From positions 1 to 8,714 of the forward strand of contig VBJK01000224.1 of assembly GCA_005879655.1 (NCBI GenBank): 8,714 nucleotides of DNA, read 5' to 3'. Each line of letters opens with the position of its first letter. Positions within the stretch are counted from its first letter, which is position 1. Under the pieces are notes generated by a model. The model ran no database searches. It saw only the letters and a list, made by a program, of their open reading frames with translations, and was not told the origin of the DNA. Both the position numbers and the translations under genes were made by a program. Shown one piece after another: positions 7,236 to 8,714 of the stretch. The stretch comes from Chloroflexota bacterium (GTDB taxonomy: Bacteria > Chloroflexota > Ktedonobacteria > Ktedonobacterales > Ktedonobacteraceae).

Positions 7236-7613
7236 ATTTATGATTGAATCGTTTCAGAGTATGACGGCATGATTGATCAAAGAAAGCGAGAAATCTTCGA
7301 TGATTGATCAGAGTAATTGTATAATCAAGCGTTGACATTCAGTGGCTTAGACAACTTTAAGCACTGAATGTCATTGATTAAAGTCAATAAGTAAACCCCA
7401 CTTCATACATTCAATTCCAAACCCAGTCTAATTTTCAATGACGTGTCTTCGTAATTGTATAATCAAGCGTTGACACTCAGTGCCTTAGACGACTTTGGGT
7501 ACTGAATGTCATCGACTAAAGTCAATAAATAAATCTCGCCTTCTACATTCAATTCCAAACCCAGTCCAATTTTCAACGACGCGTCTTCGACATCAACCTT
7601 TCTCACGATCGAC
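7236..7613. other. Non-coding interval dominated by a tandem duplication
   Basis: No coding frame was supported. An 11-bp direct repeat ATGATTGATCA (7269-7279, 7300-7310) precedes the 138-bp tandem duplication (7313-7588). The interval would hold the 3' end of the 6679 gene and the promoter/5' leader of the 7614 ORF. Confidence 0.6.
7313..7588. repeat. Two tandem 138-bp units, each with an internal decamer palindrome
   Basis: Unit 1 (7313-7450) and unit 2 (7451-7588) both begin GTAATTGTATAATCAAGCG and end GTCTTC, with no length difference. I count about 18 differences, nearly all transitions (roughly 87% identity). Each unit contains a short stem: TGACATTCAGTG (7333-7344) with CACTGAATGTCA (7362-7373) in unit 1, and the diverged pair TGACACTCAGTG / TACTGAATGTCA in unit 2 (7471-7511). 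The stem sequence is the same decamer as in the left-hand palindrome. Confidence 0.9.
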
Positions 7614-7949
7614 ATGACCACTCCACGAACAATATTCACCCGTCGTCAACAGATACGAATACAATCGTGGAAGGAAAGTACAGTGAGAACACGAGAATAT
7701 GAATATCAAAGAGAGGGACTCTCCGCAGCAACTTTGAAAGTCAAGAACAAATGGCGTCTACGAAAACATCGAGCGAAGCAACGTCTGCAACAACTATCAG
7801 TCTATATCATGCTCAAAGAACTCTCTCCTCATCTCTGTGATGTATACTTAAACGAGCTTTCAACTCAATTCGACCGTCTTCGAGACTCGGAACTCCAAAA
7901 AGTTGTCCAACGGTGGGAAGCGGTAAAATCCTCGACTCCCTCAGCTTGA
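7614..7949 (+). CDS. Small basic hypothetical protein (111 residues)
   Basis: A single uninterrupted frame from ATG 7614 to TGA 7947-7949. The product is rich in Arg, Lys and Gln (FTRRQQIRIQSW, KNKWRLRKHRAKQRLQQL), with a more hydrophobic helix (SVYIMLKELSPHLCDVYL) and a final charged helix (LRDSELQKVVQRWEAVK). It has no signal peptide or membrane segment. I do not recognise it. It resembles the 6679 product only in being short, basic and helical; I saw no clear alignment. The tandem repeat ends 25 nt upstream, so its promoter or leader would lie in that repeat. Moderate chance of being real. Confidence 0.45.
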   Translation: MTTPRTIFTRRQQIRIQSWKESTVRTREYEYQREGLSAATLKVKNKWRLRKHRAKQRLQQLSVYIMLKELSPHLCDVYLNELSTQFDRLRDSELQKVVQRWEAVKSSTPSA

Positions 7950-8307
7950 CCTCCTAAAGCATCCAGGATGCAATCACTCTACACCTCACTCATATAGAAA
8001 TCAATTCAGCTCCTCCCCTTTTTTAAAAAGAAAAAAAAAATCCTGTCTCTCATTTATTTATTCATTCATTTTTGACTATCTGCAATGTGAGTCCCCGTTC
8101 GAAGTTCTCTGATCTGTTATAGTTCTTTCCCAGAGATGTTTTTTAAAAATAGAAAGCGAGTCTTGTAATCAAGGTATGAAGAACAAGCGCTGAGCACTAA
8201 TAATTTACATTAAATGTCATGTTGAATCAACAATTCCTCATCGACAGTCTCACAAGGACATTCAAATATTCAGCTTCGAACTCACAAATTCCATTTAAGG
8301 ATTTAAC
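7950..8307. other. Non-coding stretch with homopolymer tracts
   Basis: No gene was seen. It contains T6 (8019-8024), A5 (8025-8029) and A10 (8031-8040) tracts followed by a TTTATTTATTCATTCATTTTT run. A degenerate relative of the decamer (ACATTAAATGTCA) occurs near 8208-8220. It probably includes the 3' UTR of the 7614 ORF. Confidence 0.5.
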
Positions 8308-8532
8308 ATGATCATGCGACGCTATCACGAGCATCGGCTCAGGAGCACAGTCGTGTTATGCGAACATGGGGCATGTCCCAGGAACATGGAAAAGGTCCGT
8401 TACCGAGGCAATCAATTAAAACACATATATTTTGAACACAGATCTTCAACTCACGCAAAAGAGATCATTTGTTCATTGGAATATGATCATAGATCATCAA
8501 GTTTCCTACCAGATATATACTCTCATAATTAA
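8308..8532 (+). CDS. Doubtful 74-residue ORF with zinc-finger-like Cys/His spacing
   Basis: Open from ATG 8308 to TAA 8530-8532. It contains Cys-x4-Cys-x15-His-x4-His (CEHGAC ... HIYFEH), loosely like a C2H2 finger but with longer spacing than normal between the Cys and His pairs. Its stop overlaps the stop of the minus-strand gene fragment at 8529, so it would lie in that gene's 3' UTR. It may well be a chance frame. Confidence 0.2.
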   Translation: MIMRRYHEHRLRSTVVLCEHGACPRNMEKVRYRGNQLKHIYFEHRSSTHAKEIICSLEYDHRSSSFLPDIYSHN

Positions 8533-8714
8533 GAAGCCGTAATAAGACCTGCAATACGTGTGCTCCTTCTGACAGTGATAGTGCGCTCCACTCCTCCCTT
8601 AATCACGGTGACATCCTGCTCTTCTCTTCCATATGCTCTTTCCTCGCCATTGTTTCTATCGATAAACTCCTTCCCTGATTTCAACAAATCTGATATTTCA
8701 TTCCTACCAATTCG
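8529..8714 (-). CDS. 3' end of an unidentified gene running off the window
   Basis: The minus strand is open from the window edge (8714) to TAA at 8531-8529, 61 codons, with no start inside the window. The product ends in a charged tail (DRNNGEERAYGREEQ) and a basic terminus (VERTITVRRSTRIAGL). It reads like real protein, and the opposite strand of this stretch is C/T-rich, as expected for the antisense of a Lys/Glu/Arg-rich exon. The family is not recognised. It is partial because of the window boundary, not because of a visible defect. Confidence 0.5.
   Translation of the reverse strand, partial: RIGRNEISDLLKSGKEFIDRNNGEERAYGREEQDVTVIKGGVERTITVRRSTRIAGLITAS

Noticed and set aside
7313..7588. 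CRISPR-like repeat array
   Set aside because: There are only two contiguous 138-bp copies without unique spacers, in DNA with spliceosomal introns; it is a plain tandem duplication.
8019..8040. Poly(A)-like tract as a retroposon tail
   Set aside because: No retroposon body or flanking target duplication was seen; it is more likely simple low-complexity sequence.
1..8714. tRNA, rRNA or other structural RNA genes
   Set aside because: No tRNA-like clover-leaf with B-box sequence and no rRNA-like conserved segment was noticed in either strand.

Overview
The window is eukaryotic nuclear DNA. Several genes only read through once very short GT-AG spliceosomal introns (32-40 nt, mostly 34-35 nt) are removed. 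A fungus is my best guess, from the compact genes, the tiny introns with a CTGAY/CTAAT branch site close to the acceptor, and the transposon type. Sequence alone does not fix the lineage.

The centre (1909-6385, minus strand) holds one large gene. Nine exons join in frame into a protein of about 1,398 residues: an Ulp1/SENP-type cysteine protease domain, then a FAR1/WRKY-GCM1-like zinc DNA-binding domain, a Mutator-like (MULE) DDE transposase core, a SWIM zinc finger and a basic, disordered tail. All key residues of the protease, the transposase and the zinc motifs are present. Seven of its eight introns are clean; the second junction (near 5744-5790) is the weak point.

Around it, from left to right: (1) 49-1291 (+), an unrecognised gene with an acidic/basic disordered N-terminus and a helical C-terminus, interrupted by a 49-bp-arm hairpin at 383-499. 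(2) 1292-1908, non-coding, with a 139-bp fold-back palindrome built from CTGAATGTCA motifs. (3) The MULE gene. (4) 6386-6678, a divergent intergenic stretch with nested inverted repeats using a variant of the same motif. (5) 6679-7235 (+), a small two-exon gene of unknown function. (6) 7313-7588, a 138-bp tandem duplication, each unit with a CTGAATGTCA palindrome. (7) 7614-7949 (+), a small basic ORF. (8) 8529-8714 (-), the 3' end of another gene that runs off the window.

The working interpretation is an autonomous Mutator-like element. Its transposase is fused to an Ulp1-like peptidase, a palindromic decamer family lies on both sides, and one or two small genes may be passengers. I found no convincing long terminal inverted repeats or target-site duplication, so the element's borders remain undefined. 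Two places (about 535-541 and 5730-5734) look like single-base frame slips beside homopolymers, which could be sequencing error or early decay.
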